Source of the DNA: Streptococcus sp. 596553
GTDB taxonomy: Bacteria > Bacillota > Bacilli > Lactobacillales > Streptococcaceae
Direction: 5' to 3'
NCBI RefSeq assembly: GCF_900411395.1
Contig: NZ_OXCQ01000002.1
Span: 124,001-188,000 of the forward strand
DNA: 64,000 nucleotides
Below are positions 1 to 10,455 of this stretch, piece after piece. Both the position numbers and the translations under genes were made by a program. The notes below the pieces were generated by a model. It saw only the letters and a program-made list of their open reading frames with translations. It was not told the origin of the DNA and did not search any database. Position 1 is the stretch's first letter. The number at the start of each line of letters is the position of its first letter.

Positions 1-1110
1 TTTATGGAACAAATCAAGCACCAGGCAGAAATTGCCATGGAAGAAGCTGATGTTATCGTCTTTGTGGTGTCTGGTAAGGAAGGAATTACCGATGCGGACG
101 AATACGTAGCCCGTAAGCTTTATAAGACCCACAAACCAGTTATCCTCGCGGTTAACAAGGTGGACAACCCTGAGATGCGAAATGATATCTATGATTTCTA
201 TGCCCTCGGTTTGGGTGAACCATTGCCTATCTCATCTGTCCATGGTATCGGTACAGGGGATGTGCTAGATGCTATTGTAGAAAATCTTCCAAATGAATAT
301 GAAGAAGAAAACCCAGATGTCATTAAGTTTAGTTTGATTGGTCGTCCTAACGTCGGAAAATCAAGCTTGATCAATGCTATCTTGGGAGAAGACCGTGTTA
401 TTGCTAGTCCTGTTGCTGGAACAACACGTGATGCCATTGATACCCACTTTACAGATACAGATGGCCAAGAATTTACTATGATTGATACGGCTGGTATGCG
501 TAAGTCTGGTAAGGTTTATGAAAATACTGAGAAATACTCTGTCATGCGTGCCATGCGAGCTATTGACCGCTCTGATGTGGTCTTGATGGTCATCAATGCG
601 GAAGAAGGCATCCGTGAATACGATAAGCGTATCGCAGGTTTTGCCCATGAAGCTGGTAAAGGGATGATTATCGTGGTCAACAAGTGGGATACACTTGAAA
701 AAGACAACCACACCATGAAAAACTGGGAAGAAGATATCCGTGAGCAGTTCCAATACTTGCCTTACGCCCCGATTATCTTTGTATCCGCTTTGACCAAGCA
801 ACGCCTCCACAAACTTCCTGAGATGATCAAGCAAATCAGTGAAAGTCAAAACACACGTATTCCATCAGCTGTCTTGAACGATGTCATCATGGATGCCATT
901 GCCATCAACCCAACACCGACAGACAAAGGAAAACGTCTTAAGATTTTCTACGCGACCCAAGTGGCAACCAAACCACCAACCTTTGTTATCTTTGTCAACG
1001 AAGAAGAGCTTATGCACTTTTCTTACCTGCGTTTCTTGGAAAATCAAATCCGCAAGGCCTTTGTCTTTGAGGGAACTCCAATCCATCTCATCGCAAGAAA
1101 GCGTAAATAA
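1..1110 (+). CDS. der: GTPase Der (EngA), 5' end cut by window
   Basis: Der is a double-GTPase needed for late assembly of the 50S ribosomal subunit. The frame is already open at base 1, so the N-terminus (first P-loop) lies outside the window; Der is normally about 436 residues and 369 codons are visible. Seen here: the NKVD motif of the first G domain, a complete second G domain with the P-loop [13 protein letters not shown], and NKWD, then the C-terminal KH-like domain ending in basic residues (ARKRK). The stop is followed directly by a strong hairpin terminator. Nothing in the visible part looks damaged. The assignment is secure because the tandem G-domain plus KH arrangement is unique to Der. 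Confidence 0.97.
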
Positions 1111-1118
1111 AAAAGTAG

Positions 1119-1147
1119 AATCTGGAATGACATTTCCAGATTTTTTT
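1119..1147 (+). terminator. Rho-independent terminator of der
   Basis: Perfect 9-bp inverted repeat AATCTGGAA / TTCCAGATT (1119-1127 and 1134-1142) with a 6-nt loop, followed by a run of T. It sits 9 bases after the der stop codon. Confidence 0.85.
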
Positions 1148-1177
1148 GATATAATAAAATAATAGAAAACGCTATCA
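1128..1177 (+). promoter_or_regulatory. Promoter with a cre-like site before the small membrane protein
   Basis: TGACAT (1128-1133) and TATAAT (1150-1155) are 16 bp apart. The -35 lies inside the der terminator loop. Just downstream, AGAAAACGCTATCA (1164-1177) matches 13 of 14 positions of the catabolite-repression cre consensus TGWAARCGYTWWCA, a place where bound CcpA would block transcription. The promoter elements are seen; CcpA control is inferred. Confidence 0.55.
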
Positions 1178-1191
1178 AAAAGGAGGTGTCG

Positions 1192-1542
1192 ATGAAACAT
1201 TTGTTTAAATTTATAATCTTATTTCCCTGGTTTTACTTTTTCAGCTGGATTGAAAAGGATAATAGAGAAAGTAAATTTTTCCCAATTTTTTACTATTTTT
1301 ACTGGTTTTACATTCCCCTCTATGCTCTTTTTAGCCTTGCTTGGGCAGTTGTTTCAGTTCTGTTTTTCAATATCGTCTTGAGAAATTTGACAGATATCAA
1401 GTTATGGGGCATTTGGTTTCTTTTTATTCTGCTAGCTATTGGTCTGAATAGGTTAACTTATTTCTGTTTCAAAAAAATGCTTCGCTTGAGACGAGAACTA
1501 GGGAAGTCTAAAGGCGTGAATAAAGGAAGGTGTAGGAACTAA
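1192..1542 (+). CDS. Small membrane protein of unknown function (116 aa)
   Basis: I do not recognise a family. The start is taken as ATG 1192 because AGGAGG ends 5 bases before it; a GTG two codons earlier overlaps the Shine-Dalgarno. The protein is very rich in Phe, Trp and Tyr with about three hydrophobic segments (residues ~1-18, ~33-62, ~68-90) and a strongly basic C-terminal tail (RLRRELGKSKGVNKGRCR), which predicts an inner-membrane protein with a cytoplasmic tail. It has its own promoter, a cre-like site and its own terminator, so it looks like a single-gene unit. Function is unknown. Confidence 0.75.
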   Translation: MKHLFKFIILFPWFYFFSWIEKDNRESKFFPIFYYFYWFYIPLYALFSLAWAVVSVLFFNIVLRNLTDIKLWGIWFLFILLAIGLNRLTYFCFKKMLRLRRELGKSKGVNKGRCRN

Positions 1543-1547
1543 AAAAT

Positions 1548-1596
1548 GACTGTATCTATGATTTGTTTATGGAGCTATAGATACAGTCGTTTTTAT
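1548..1596 (+). terminator. Rho-independent terminator
   Basis: 12-bp inverted repeat GACTGTATCTAT / ATAGATACAGTC (1548-1559 and 1577-1588) followed by GTTTTTATTTTA. It ends the small membrane-protein unit. Confidence 0.85.
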
Positions 1597-1631
1597 TTTA
1601 ATCGTGAAACCTGAGAGAAGTGTTCGTCTTG

Positions 1632-1738
1632 TATAGTGGATTGAATATGGAATAATACAATACAACTTATAAAACATTGGTATAAAATGCTTTAGATCCC
1701 CTGATTGATTCGTTCACATTCTATTCCAATCTACTACA
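1632..1738. repeat. RUP element (about 107 bp)
   Basis: Imperfect terminal inverted repeats TAGTGGATTGAAT and ATTCCAATCTACTA bound a unit of about 107 bp, the size and ends of the pneumococcal RUP repeat, a non-autonomous element thought to be mobilised by IS630-type transposase. Two relatives lie at 21761-21868 and 60324-60430. Confidence 0.7.
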
Positions 1739-1763
1739 ATAAAACGATAAGAATTATTATAAA

Positions 1764-2615
1764 TTATAGGTTTGAAAAATCATTAATTTCTTTTTCGAGT
1801 ATTTTAACTAATGACTCTTCTTTGGTTAGTCGTAATAAGGTTATTCCTTTATCAATCAAATCGGAGTTATGTTGTAGTATTCCCAAGCGTACTTGAGAAA
1901 ATCCAAGAATATCGTATATTTTTAATTCTTCTGCTAATACCAAAAGTTGTAGGGTGATTGTTTCACATTCTTTGAATAAATGATGTTGAAAATATACAGT
2001 GGAGAGATTGGCTAAAAAAGATGATAAAAATACTTTTGTTTCTCGGAAGTATTTATATTTCTCGATGGTTTTCATAATTCTATCAATAAGAAGGGGAAGA
2101 TTTTCAGAAGGAAAGAAAAAGAGAATGGTTCCAAGTAATTTCAAATCACTAATGTACCATGTATCCATAGGTTCAAGATAGTCCCAAATTTCTTCATACA
2201 AATCTTTCAAGACGTGGTTGTTTTTGAATCCTTTAGTTCGTAACTCTGTGACAATTTTTGTATGACGATAGATATTTTGAATAGGAACATCGTGATGTGT
2301 CTTAAGATATTTTTGACACTTCTCAGTGAGTTCAACCATTTTTCTAGTATCTTGAAAAGTAGACGGATTTTGGCTCTCTACAATAATATCTCGCCTTTCA
2401 CTAGGATGGTATTCGTTGCATATATACTTGAATTCTGCTAAGCTCATATCAATTTGTTCAAGAAGAAATACCATGTTTTCAAAACTGGGAATAACTTTAC
2501 CGTGTTCAATATTTGTTAGAGTTGTTCGATGTATGACTTGTCCACATACATCTTGTTGGGTCAATCCTTTTGACTTTCGAATTTCTTTAAAAATTTGTCC
2601 ATAATCCCATCTCAT
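1764..2615 (-). CDS. Rgg/GadR/MutR-family transcriptional regulator
   Basis: Cytoplasmic peptide-responsive regulator (RRNPP superfamily). Residues about 8-60 form an XRE-type helix-turn-helix (IFKEIRKSKGLTQQDV, then a NIEHGK recognition region); the remainder is all-helical, as in the TPR-like peptide-binding domain, and 283 residues is the usual Rgg length. It is transcribed away from a 36-residue Trp-rich peptide gene, with an inverted repeat in the shared intergenic region. The position between der and secA matches, from memory, the pneumococcal regulator called Rgg1518. The expected circuit is: peptide exported and processed, re-imported by Ami, bound by Rgg, which then activates the peptide gene and the downstream ABC genes. 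The pairing is inferred from arrangement. Confidence 0.85.
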   Translation of the reverse strand: MRWDYGQIFKEIRKSKGLTQQDVCGQVIHRTTLTNIEHGKVIPSFENMVFLLEQIDMSLAEFKYICNEYHPSERRDIIVESQNPSTFQDTRKMVELTEKCQKYLKTHHDVPIQNIYRHTKIVTELRTKGFKNNHVLKDLYEEIWDYLEPMDTWYISDLKLLGTILFFFPSENLPLLIDRIMKTIEKYKYFRETKVFLSSFLANLSTVYFQHHLFKECETITLQLLVLAEELKIYDILGFSQVRLGILQHNSDLIDKGITLLRLTKEESLVKILEKEINDFSNL

Positions 2616-2642
2616 ATTGTTCCTCCTAGGTAAATGTGAATA

Positions 2643-2690
2643 TTTTCTACATTTATAAAAAACGTAGAAAAAGGTGGTATTATTATATCA
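2643..2690 (+). promoter_or_regulatory. Candidate Rgg operator and promoter of the peptide gene
   Basis: 8-bp inverted repeat TTTTCTAC / GTAGAAAA (2643-2650, 2664-2671) lies just upstream of an AT-rich -10 region (TATTAT near 2678-2683). Rgg activators typically bind a dyad next to the -35 of their pheromone gene, so this is the most likely operator. The repeat is seen; binding is inferred. Confidence 0.5.
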
Positions 2691-2708
2691 AAAAGGAGGG
2701 AAAAAGTC

Positions 2709-2819
2709 ATGGGCTTTAAAAAATATTTGAAGAATTTACCGAAAAACTCTGGATTTATTATATCTTTGATTTGGAGTTGGATTCAACTTATCTGGTTTGA
2801 AACGTGGTTTTGGGGATAA
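2709..2819 (+). CDS. 36-residue Trp-rich peptide, candidate pheromone of the Rgg regulator
   Basis: ATG 2709 follows an AAAGGAGGG ribosome-binding site by 7 bases. The peptide has a basic N-terminus (MGFKKYLKNLPKN), a hydrophobic middle and a C-terminal stretch IWFETWFWG. Small hydrophobic peptides beside Rgg genes are precursors of secreted signals, and some Rgg-linked peptides carry a Trp-X-Trp motif near the C-terminus; WFW fits that. There is no Gly-Gly leader. It is followed closely by two membrane-protein genes and an ABC ATPase. Its coding status rests on the strong ribosome-binding site and context rather than on homology I can verify. Confidence 0.7.
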   Translation: MGFKKYLKNLPKNSGFIISLIWSWIQLIWFETWFWG

Positions 2820-2863
2820 AGAAATTAGAGTCCATACATAATTAAGTAAAGTAGGTATAATTT

Positions 2864-3655
2864 ATGAAGATTCCTCTCTTAACTTTGGCAAGGCATAAAT
2901 TTGTTTATGTCTTGCTTACTTTGCTTTTTCTTGCTTTAGTCTATCGTGATGTTTTGATGACTTATTTCTTTTTTGATATTCATGCGCCCGATCTAGCTAA
3001 ATTCGATGGACAAGCAATTAAAAATGACTTATTAAAATCAGCATTAGATTTTCGTATTCTCCAGTTCAATCTAGGTTTTTATCAATCATTTATTATTCCA
3101 ATCATCATTGTTTTGCTAGGTTTTCAATATATTGAGCTGAAAAATAAAGTTTTACGATTGAGTATTGGAAGAGAAGTGAGTTATCAAGGGTTAAAAAGAA
3201 AGTTGACTTTTCAACTTGCAAGTATCCCTTGTGTGATATATTTAGTGACTGTGCTGATAATTGCAATTTTAACTTATTTCTTTGGGACTTTTTCTCCTCT
3301 TGAATGGAATTCTCTATTTTCTGATGGGAGTAGTTTACAAAGACTCCTAGATGGAGAGATAACAAGCTATTTGTTCTTTACTTGTGTCCTACTAATCGGT
3401 ATTTTCATCAATGCAGTCTATTTTTTTAAAATAGTTGATTATTTAGGGAATGTGACTCGTTCGGCAATTGCCTATTTGATGTTTCTTTGGCTTGGTTCTA
3501 TGATGCTCTATAGTATCTTGCCATACTATATGGTTCCTATGACGAGTTTGATGCAAGCTAGCTATGGGGATGTAAGTTTGATGAGACTCTTTACTCCTTA
3601 TATCCTTTATATTGTCCCCTATATGGTACTTAAAAAATATGAAGATAATGTTTAA
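2864..3655 (+). CDS. Putative ABC-2-type transporter permease subunit
   Basis: 263 residues with about six hydrophobic spans (near 13-35, 70-92, 123-145, 165-190, 200-220, 232-258) and a cytoplasmic loop YQGLKRKLTF typical of the coupling region in ABC exporters. No extracellular substrate-binding protein is nearby, which argues for export. It heads a compact unit with a second membrane protein (overlapping) and an ATPase, all downstream of the Rgg/peptide pair. The substrate is unknown; a peptide, bacteriocin-like product or immunity role is plausible from context only. Confidence 0.7.
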   Translation: MKIPLLTLARHKFVYVLLTLLFLALVYRDVLMTYFFFDIHAPDLAKFDGQAIKNDLLKSALDFRILQFNLGFYQSFIIPIIIVLLGFQYIELKNKVLRLSIGREVSYQGLKRKLTFQLASIPCVIYLVTVLIIAILTYFFGTFSPLEWNSLFSDGSSLQRLLDGEITSYLFFTCVLLIGIFINAVYFFKIVDYLGNVTRSAIAYLMFLWLGSMMLYSILPYYMVPMTSLMQASYGDVSLMRLFTPYILYIVPYMVLKKYEDNV

Positions 3656-4289
3656 GAACTTTAACAATATTTGGCTAAAGAGAAAGATCGTTTTACTACT
3701 TCGTATAGTTCTGATGATGATTTTGATTAACTATCTATTGTCAATAGCGGTTCAAAAGCAGGATGTTTTTCTCTTTTTCAAGAGGGAATTGATTTCAATC
3801 TTTTCCTATAATGACTATTCTGAAGCGAATTTAGAAATCCCCAAACTCTTGTTAAATCTTTCGCTTTTCATGGTAGGATGGCTCTCTGTCATTTTACTTG
3901 AAACTGATTTGGCAGACCATTACCATCACTTGATCCGCTATCAATCAACCTCCTTTTTCGATTATACAAGGAAACGATTGGTTGTCATTTCTAAATTTTT
4001 TACTCAAGATTTATTTGTCTGGTTCCTTGGTTTACTTCCTCTAGGAATTCATTTCAAAACAGTCGCACTTTTCTTTTTACTTGCTCAGTTAATGATCTTG
4101 TACTTACTACTGTCTTATCTGATAGCACTTATTAGTGCGGGCGCTGGTTTTTCCTTTTTTCTCTATTTTTTAGCATTTGTGGGACAAGAATGGATGATGG
4201 ATCATATTGTAACAGTGTATTTAGTACTCTTAAGTTTATTAGTTATCTTGATTGTTAGTCGCTTGGAAGAGAAATTTAAGAAAGGATAA
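3639..4289 (+). CDS. Putative ABC transporter membrane subunit
   Basis: About 216 residues with five or six hydrophobic segments. The start is uncertain: ATG 3639 and ATG 3648 both overlap the end of the previous gene, so translation is probably coupled; the frame stays open upstream to a TTG at 3612 but that would overlap more without a ribosome-binding site. With the preceding permease and the following ATPase it would form a heteromeric exporter. No recognisable family motif beyond membrane topology. Confidence 0.65.
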   Translation: MKIMFKNFNNIWLKRKIVLLLRIVLMMILINYLLSIAVQKQDVFLFFKRELISIFSYNDYSEANLEIPKLLLNLSLFMVGWLSVILLETDLADHYHHLIRYQSTSFFDYTRKRLVVISKFFTQDLFVWFLGLLPLGIHFKTVALFFLLAQLMILYLLLSYLIALISAGAGFSFFLYFLAFVGQEWMMDHIVTVYLVLLSLLVILIVSRLEEKFKKG

Positions 4290-4292
4290 ACG

Positions 4293-4943
4293 ATGAGACT
4301 TGAAATTATAAATGGACAGAAAATTTATGGGAAAAGACCTATTTTAAATGAGTTAAATCTGGTCTTTCAATCAGGAAATATTTATGGTCTTAAAGGTGAT
4401 AATGGATCTGGTAAGACAGTTCTTTTAAAGATACTTGCTGGTTATATTAAGCTTGATAAAGGAAAAGTTCTTCAAGACGGGAAAGTCTACGGGATAAAAA
4501 ATCATTATATTCAGGATGCAGGGATTTTAATTGAAAAGGTAGAGTTTCTATCTCATTTATCCCTTAGAGAAAATTTGGAACTGTTAAGGTATTTTTCATC
4601 TAAAGTTACGGAAAAAAGAATTGCCGATTGGATCCAATATTATGATTTACAGGAATTTGAAGACGTTGAGTACCGTCATTTATCCTTAGGAACAAAGCAA
4701 AAAATAGCTTTGATTCAAGCCTTTATTGCCGAACCATCTATACTCTTTCTCGATGAACCCATGAATGCTTTGGATGAGAAGAGTGTGAGGTTAACCAAAC
4801 AGGTCATTTTATCTTACCTGAAAAAAGAAAATGGTCTGGTTATCCTGACGTCACACATATCGGAAGATATTTCAGACCTTTGTACAGATGTATTAGTTGT
4901 CGAAAATGGACACATACAATATTTAAAGGATATACAATCCTAG
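4293..4943 (+). CDS. ABC transporter ATP-binding protein
   Basis: ATPase subunit of the exporter encoded by the two preceding genes; the start is 3 bases after the upstream stop. Walker A GDNGSGKT (about residues 36-43), signature LSLGTKQK (about 130), Walker B ILFLDEP followed by the H-loop TSH near 188. At 216 residues it is a minimal nucleotide-binding domain, typical of ABC-2 exporters for peptides or drugs. The family call is firm, the substrate unknown. Confidence 0.9.
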   Translation: MRLEIINGQKIYGKRPILNELNLVFQSGNIYGLKGDNGSGKTVLLKILAGYIKLDKGKVLQDGKVYGIKNHYIQDAGILIEKVEFLSHLSLRENLELLRYFSSKVTEKRIADWIQYYDLQEFEDVEYRHLSLGTKQKIALIQAFIAEPSILFLDEPMNALDEKSVRLTKQVILSYLKKENGLVILTSHISEDISDLCTDVLVVENGHIQYLKDIQS

Positions 4944-4953
4944 GAGGTGGCTT

Positions 4954-5244
4954 ATGGCACATCTAAAATCATTTATTACACGCTATTCTAAGGTCTATAT
5001 TGGTTTAGTTCTGTTGATCTGGATTGCTTTCTTCTTTCTTCCTTGGGGCAGTCCGATTCTGGGGGGAAAGATTGACCTCTTCAGCATACAGAAAGTCTTG
5101 CTAGTTTTTGGTATTCTGTCTATTTTGATGGCCTTGCTGTCCAAGAAAGTCAGTCTCTTTGTTTTTGGACTCATCTGCTGTTTTTCTCTTTGGATAAATC
5201 TATTTATCCTATTTGCGATTTTGCCGATTTTTGTTGGCAATTAA
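4954..5244 (+). CDS. Small membrane protein of unknown function (96 aa)
   Basis: Starts 8 bases after an AGGAGG and 10 bases after the ATPase gene, so it is in the same transcription unit. Three hydrophobic segments (about 14-30, 46-62, 67-92) with short polar loops. No motif I recognise. As the last gene before the terminator it may be an accessory or immunity-type membrane protein for the exporter, but this is only context. Confidence 0.65.
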   Translation: MAHLKSFITRYSKVYIGLVLLIWIAFFFLPWGSPILGGKIDLFSIQKVLLVFGILSILMALLSKKVSLFVFGLICCFSLWINLFILFAILPIFVGN

Positions 5245-5262
5245 AGCATCATAAAAGTCAGA

Positions 5263-5291
5263 GAGGTTAGCTTGGAAACTAGCCTCTTTTT
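5263..5291 (+). terminator. Rho-independent terminator of the ABC unit
   Basis: Stem GAGGTTAG / CTAGCCTC (5263-5270 and 5279-5286, one G-T pair), 8-nt loop, then TTTT. It separates the Rgg-linked exporter from secA. Confidence 0.85.
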
Positions 5292-5315
5292 CCTTTTCAA
5301 AATGGGGATTCTTCC

Positions 5316-5344
5316 TTGAAAATAATCAGTAATTGTGCTAAAAT
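5316..5344 (+). promoter_or_regulatory. secA promoter
   Basis: TTGAAA (5316-5321), 17-bp spacer, TAAAAT (5339-5344) with an extended -10 TG at 5336-5337. About 45 bases upstream of the secA start. Confidence 0.7.
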
Positions 5345-5389
5345 TAAAAGAACATTCTAAAATATTCGGAATTTAAAGTAAGGAAAAAC

Positions 5390-7903
<2,514 letters not shown>

Positions 7904-7921
7904 AATGAGATAGTTTAGAGG

Positions 7922-7960
7922 CGGATACCTTGTGAAAAGTAAATTTTTACTTGGTATCCG
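7922..7960 (+). terminator. Hairpin between secA and the DAHP synthases
   Basis: Nested inverted repeats CGGATACC / GGTATCCG (7922-7929, 7953-7960) and AAGTAAA / TTTACTT (7937-7943, 7946-7952) form a long stem. It lacks a clean U tract (only TTTG follows), so it may be a weak terminator, an mRNA processing site or a leader structure for the downstream genes. Confidence 0.5.
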
Positions 7961-7983
7961 TTTGCTTTATAAGGAGATGAGTT

Positions 7984-9015
7984 ATGGTATTTACAGCAAA
8001 AAGTCCCAAAATAAACATTGAAGAAGTTCGTGCCTTATCAAAATTAGAAGGCCAAGCTTTGGAGAGAAAATCACAGCGCGATCAAGAGCTAGAAGCCATT
8101 ATACGTGGAGAAGACCAACGGATTCTCTTGGTAATCGGGCCATGCTCATCTGACAATGAAGAAGCTGTTCTTGAGTACGCTAAGCGTTTGGCAGCTTTGC
8201 AAGAAGAAGTAGCAGACCGTATCTTTATGGTTATGCGTGTTTATACAGCCAAACCCCGTACCAACGGAGATGGCTACAAGGGCTTGATTCACCAGCCTAA
8301 CGCGACAGAAGCACCAAGCCTCATCAACGGAATCAAAGCTGTTCGCCATCTTCATTATCGTGTTATCACAGAAACAGGTATGACGACTGCTGATGAAATG
8401 CTTTATCCTGAAAATCTTCCGCTTGTGGATGATTTGATTTCTTACATGGCAGTTGGTGCTCGTTCGGTTGAAGACCAGCAACATCGCTTTGTGGCAAGTG
8501 GAGCAGATTTCGCGACTGGGTTTAAAAATCCAACTTCTGGAAATCTCAATGTTATGTTTAATGGGATTTATGCTGCTCAAAACAAACAGAGTTTCCTTTT
8601 CCTAGGAAAAGAAGTGGAAACAACTGGGAACCCGCTTTCACACGCCATTCTTCGTGGTGCTCTTAATGAGTATGGAAAAAATATTCCCAACTACTATTAT
8701 GACAATTTAATTGACACCATTGCCCAGTATGAGAAAATGGGCTTGGAAAATCCTTTTATCATCATTGATACCAATCATGACAATTCTGGCAAACAGTATA
8801 TGGAACAAATCCGAATTGTCCGCCAGACCTTGATTAACCGTGCTTGGAATGAAAAAATTAAGCAGTTCGTTCGTGGTTTTATGATTGAGTCTTATCTGGA
8901 AGATGGTCGACAAAATGAGCCAGAAGTATTTGGCAAGTCTATCACAGACCCTTGCCTAGGTTGGGATAACACAGAAGCTCTTGTCAGAGAAATTTACAAA
9001 ACGTTAGGAGAATAA
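7984..9015 (+). CDS. aroF: 3-deoxy-7-phosphoheptulonate (DAHP) synthase, copy 1
   Basis: First enzyme of the shikimate pathway, condensing phosphoenolpyruvate and erythrose-4-phosphate. Class I (AroF/G/H type) by the GPCSSDN motif, [12 protein letters not shown] and the C-terminal metal-binding DPCLGW region; 343 residues. AAGGAGATGAG lies just before the ATG. The next gene is a close paralogue starting two bases after this stop. In pneumococcus the two are usually named aroF and aroG; which is which is not decided here, and the feedback specificity (Phe, Tyr or Trp) cannot be read from the sequence by eye. Confidence 0.93.
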   Translation: MVFTAKSPKINIEEVRALSKLEGQALERKSQRDQELEAIIRGEDQRILLVIGPCSSDNEEAVLEYAKRLAALQEEVADRIFMVMRVYTAKPRTNGDGYKGLIHQPNATEAPSLINGIKAVRHLHYRVITETGMTTADEMLYPENLPLVDDLISYMAVGARSVEDQQHRFVASGADFATGFKNPTSGNLNVMFNGIYAAQNKQSFLFLGKEVETTGNPLSHAILRGALNEYGKNIPNYYYDNLIDTIAQYEKMGLENPFIIIDTNHDNSGKQYMEQIRIVRQTLINRAWNEKIKQFVRGFMIESYLEDGRQNEPEVFGKSITDPCLGWDNTEALVREIYKTLGE

Positions 9016-9016
9016 G

Positions 9017-10048
9017 ATGGCATTTATTGAAAAAGGTCAAGAAATCGATATGGAAGTCATCAAGGCTGAAACCCAATTGTCTGCGGAAGCCTTGAGACTC
9101 AAGGAAAGCCGTGACAGGGAATTGGCAGACATTATTTCAGGGGAAGATGACCGTATCCTCTTGGTGATTGGTCCTTGCTCTTCTGATAATGAAGAGGCGG
9201 TCTTGGAATATGCTCGCCGTTTATCCGCCTTGCAAAAGAAGGTAGCGGACAAGATTTTCATGGTTATGCGCGTGTATACTGCTAAGCCTCGTACCAATGG
9301 AGACGGCTATAAGGGCTTGGTGCACCAGCCAGATACTTCTAAGGCTCCAAGCCTGATTAACGGTTTGCAGGCTGTGCGCCAGTTGCACTACCGCGTGATT
9401 ACAGAGACTGGTTTGACGACGGCAGATGAGATGCTTTATCCGTCAAATCTAATCTTGGTGGATGACTTGGTCAGCTATCATGCCGTTGGAGCTCGTTCTG
9501 TGGAAGACCAAGAGCACCGCTTTGTGGCTTCTGGGATTGATGCACCAGTGGGGATGAAAAATCCAACTTCTGGAAATTTGGGTGTTATGTTTAACGCCAT
9601 CTATGCTGCTCAAAACAAGCAAACCTTCCTTTATCATGGGCAGGAAGTTGAGACTTCAGGAAATCCTTTGTCCCATGTTATCCTCCGTGGAGCAGTCAAC
9701 GAATATGGCAATTATATGCCGAATTACTACTATGAAAACCTACTCCAAGCCATTGAACGCTATGAAACCATGGGACTTGAAAATCCTTTTATCCTCATTG
9801 ATACCAACCATGATAACTCAGGCAAGCAATATATGGAGCAGATTCGAATTGTTCGCCAGACCTTGCAAAATCGTGATTGGAATGAGAAAATCAAAAAGAC
9901 GGTTCGAGGCTTTATGATTGAATCTTACCTAGCAGATGGTCGCCAAAACCAACCAGAGGTCTTTGGTTGCTCTATTACTGACCCTTGCCTAGGTTGGGAA
10001 AATACAGAGGCCTTGGTAGAAGAGATTTATGCTACCTTGACAAAATAA
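9017..10048 (+). CDS. aroG: 3-deoxy-7-phosphoheptulonate (DAHP) synthase, copy 2
   Basis: Tandem paralogue of the preceding gene, also 343 residues, sharing long identical stretches ([55 protein letters not shown]). Differences cluster in the N-terminal 30 residues and around 150-215, where feedback inhibitors bind in the AroG family, so the pair probably differ in allosteric control. An AGGAG in the end of copy 1 gives the ribosome-binding site. A terminator follows, so the two genes may form their own unit with acpS read from a separate or read-through transcript. Confidence 0.93.
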   Translation: MAFIEKGQEIDMEVIKAETQLSAEALRLKESRDRELADIISGEDDRILLVIGPCSSDNEEAVLEYARRLSALQKKVADKIFMVMRVYTAKPRTNGDGYKGLVHQPDTSKAPSLINGLQAVRQLHYRVITETGLTTADEMLYPSNLILVDDLVSYHAVGARSVEDQEHRFVASGIDAPVGMKNPTSGNLGVMFNAIYAAQNKQTFLYHGQEVETSGNPLSHVILRGAVNEYGNYMPNYYYENLLQAIERYETMGLENPFILIDTNHDNSGKQYMEQIRIVRQTLQNRDWNEKIKKTVRGFMIESYLADGRQNQPEVFGCSITDPCLGWENTEALVEEIYATLTK

Positions 10049-10059
10049 GTGAAAAGGAT

Positions 10060-10085
10060 GGAGTTGGGGAATCTCAACTCCTTTT
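10060..10085 (+). terminator. Rho-independent terminator after the DAHP synthases
   Basis: Stem GGAGTTG / CAACTCC (10060-10066, 10075-10081), loop of 8, then TTTTG. It lies just before the acpS start, so acpS-alr-recG must rely on read-through or an unseen promoter. Confidence 0.75.
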
Positions 10086-10092
10086 GATGAGA

Positions 10093-10455
10093 ATGATAGT
10101 TGGACACGGAATTGACATCGAAGAATTGGCTTCGATAGAAAGCGCAGTTACACGACATGAAGGATTTGCCAAGCGCGTGCTGACAGCTAAGGAAATGGAG
10201 CGATTTAACAGTCTTAAAGGGCGCAGACAAATCGAATATTTGGCAGGTCGCTGGTCGGCTAAGGAGGCCTTTTCCAAGGCTATGGGAACGGGTATTGGCA
10301 AGCTCGGTTTTCAGGATTTGGAAGTCTTAAACAATGAACGCGGGGCGCCTTATTTTAGTCAGTCACCATTTTCAGGAAAGATTTGGCTGTCTATCAGCCA
10401 TACAGATCAGTTTGTGACAGCCAGTGTCATTTTGGAGGAAAATCATGAAAACTAG
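10093..10455 (+). CDS. acpS: Holo-[acyl-carrier-protein] synthase AcpS
   Basis: Transfers 4'-phosphopantetheine from CoA to acyl carrier protein. The start is set at ATG 10093 ([16 protein letters not shown]), giving 120 residues, the family size; the frame is open further upstream but that would run into the aroG end. Signature motifs: GHGIDIEE near residue 4-11 with the metal-binding Asp, and [13 protein letters not shown] (residues about 50-62). It overlaps alr by 11 bases, so the two are translationally coupled. A second in-frame ATG at 10087 is possible. Confidence 0.95.
   Translation: MIVGHGIDIEELASIESAVTRHEGFAKRVLTAKEMERFNSLKGRRQIEYLAGRWSAKEAFSKAMGTGIGKLGFQDLEVLNNERGAPYFSQSPFSGKIWLSISHTDQFVTASVILEENHEN

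Noticed and set aside
3612..3638. TTG start giving a longer second exporter subunit
   Set aside because: No ribosome-binding site and a larger overlap with the upstream gene; the ATGs at 3639 or 3648 fit better.
7984..10048. Tandem gene pair as part of a mobile element
   Set aside because: Both are housekeeping enzymes of normal composition with no IS or phage signs; tandem copies are usual in related species.
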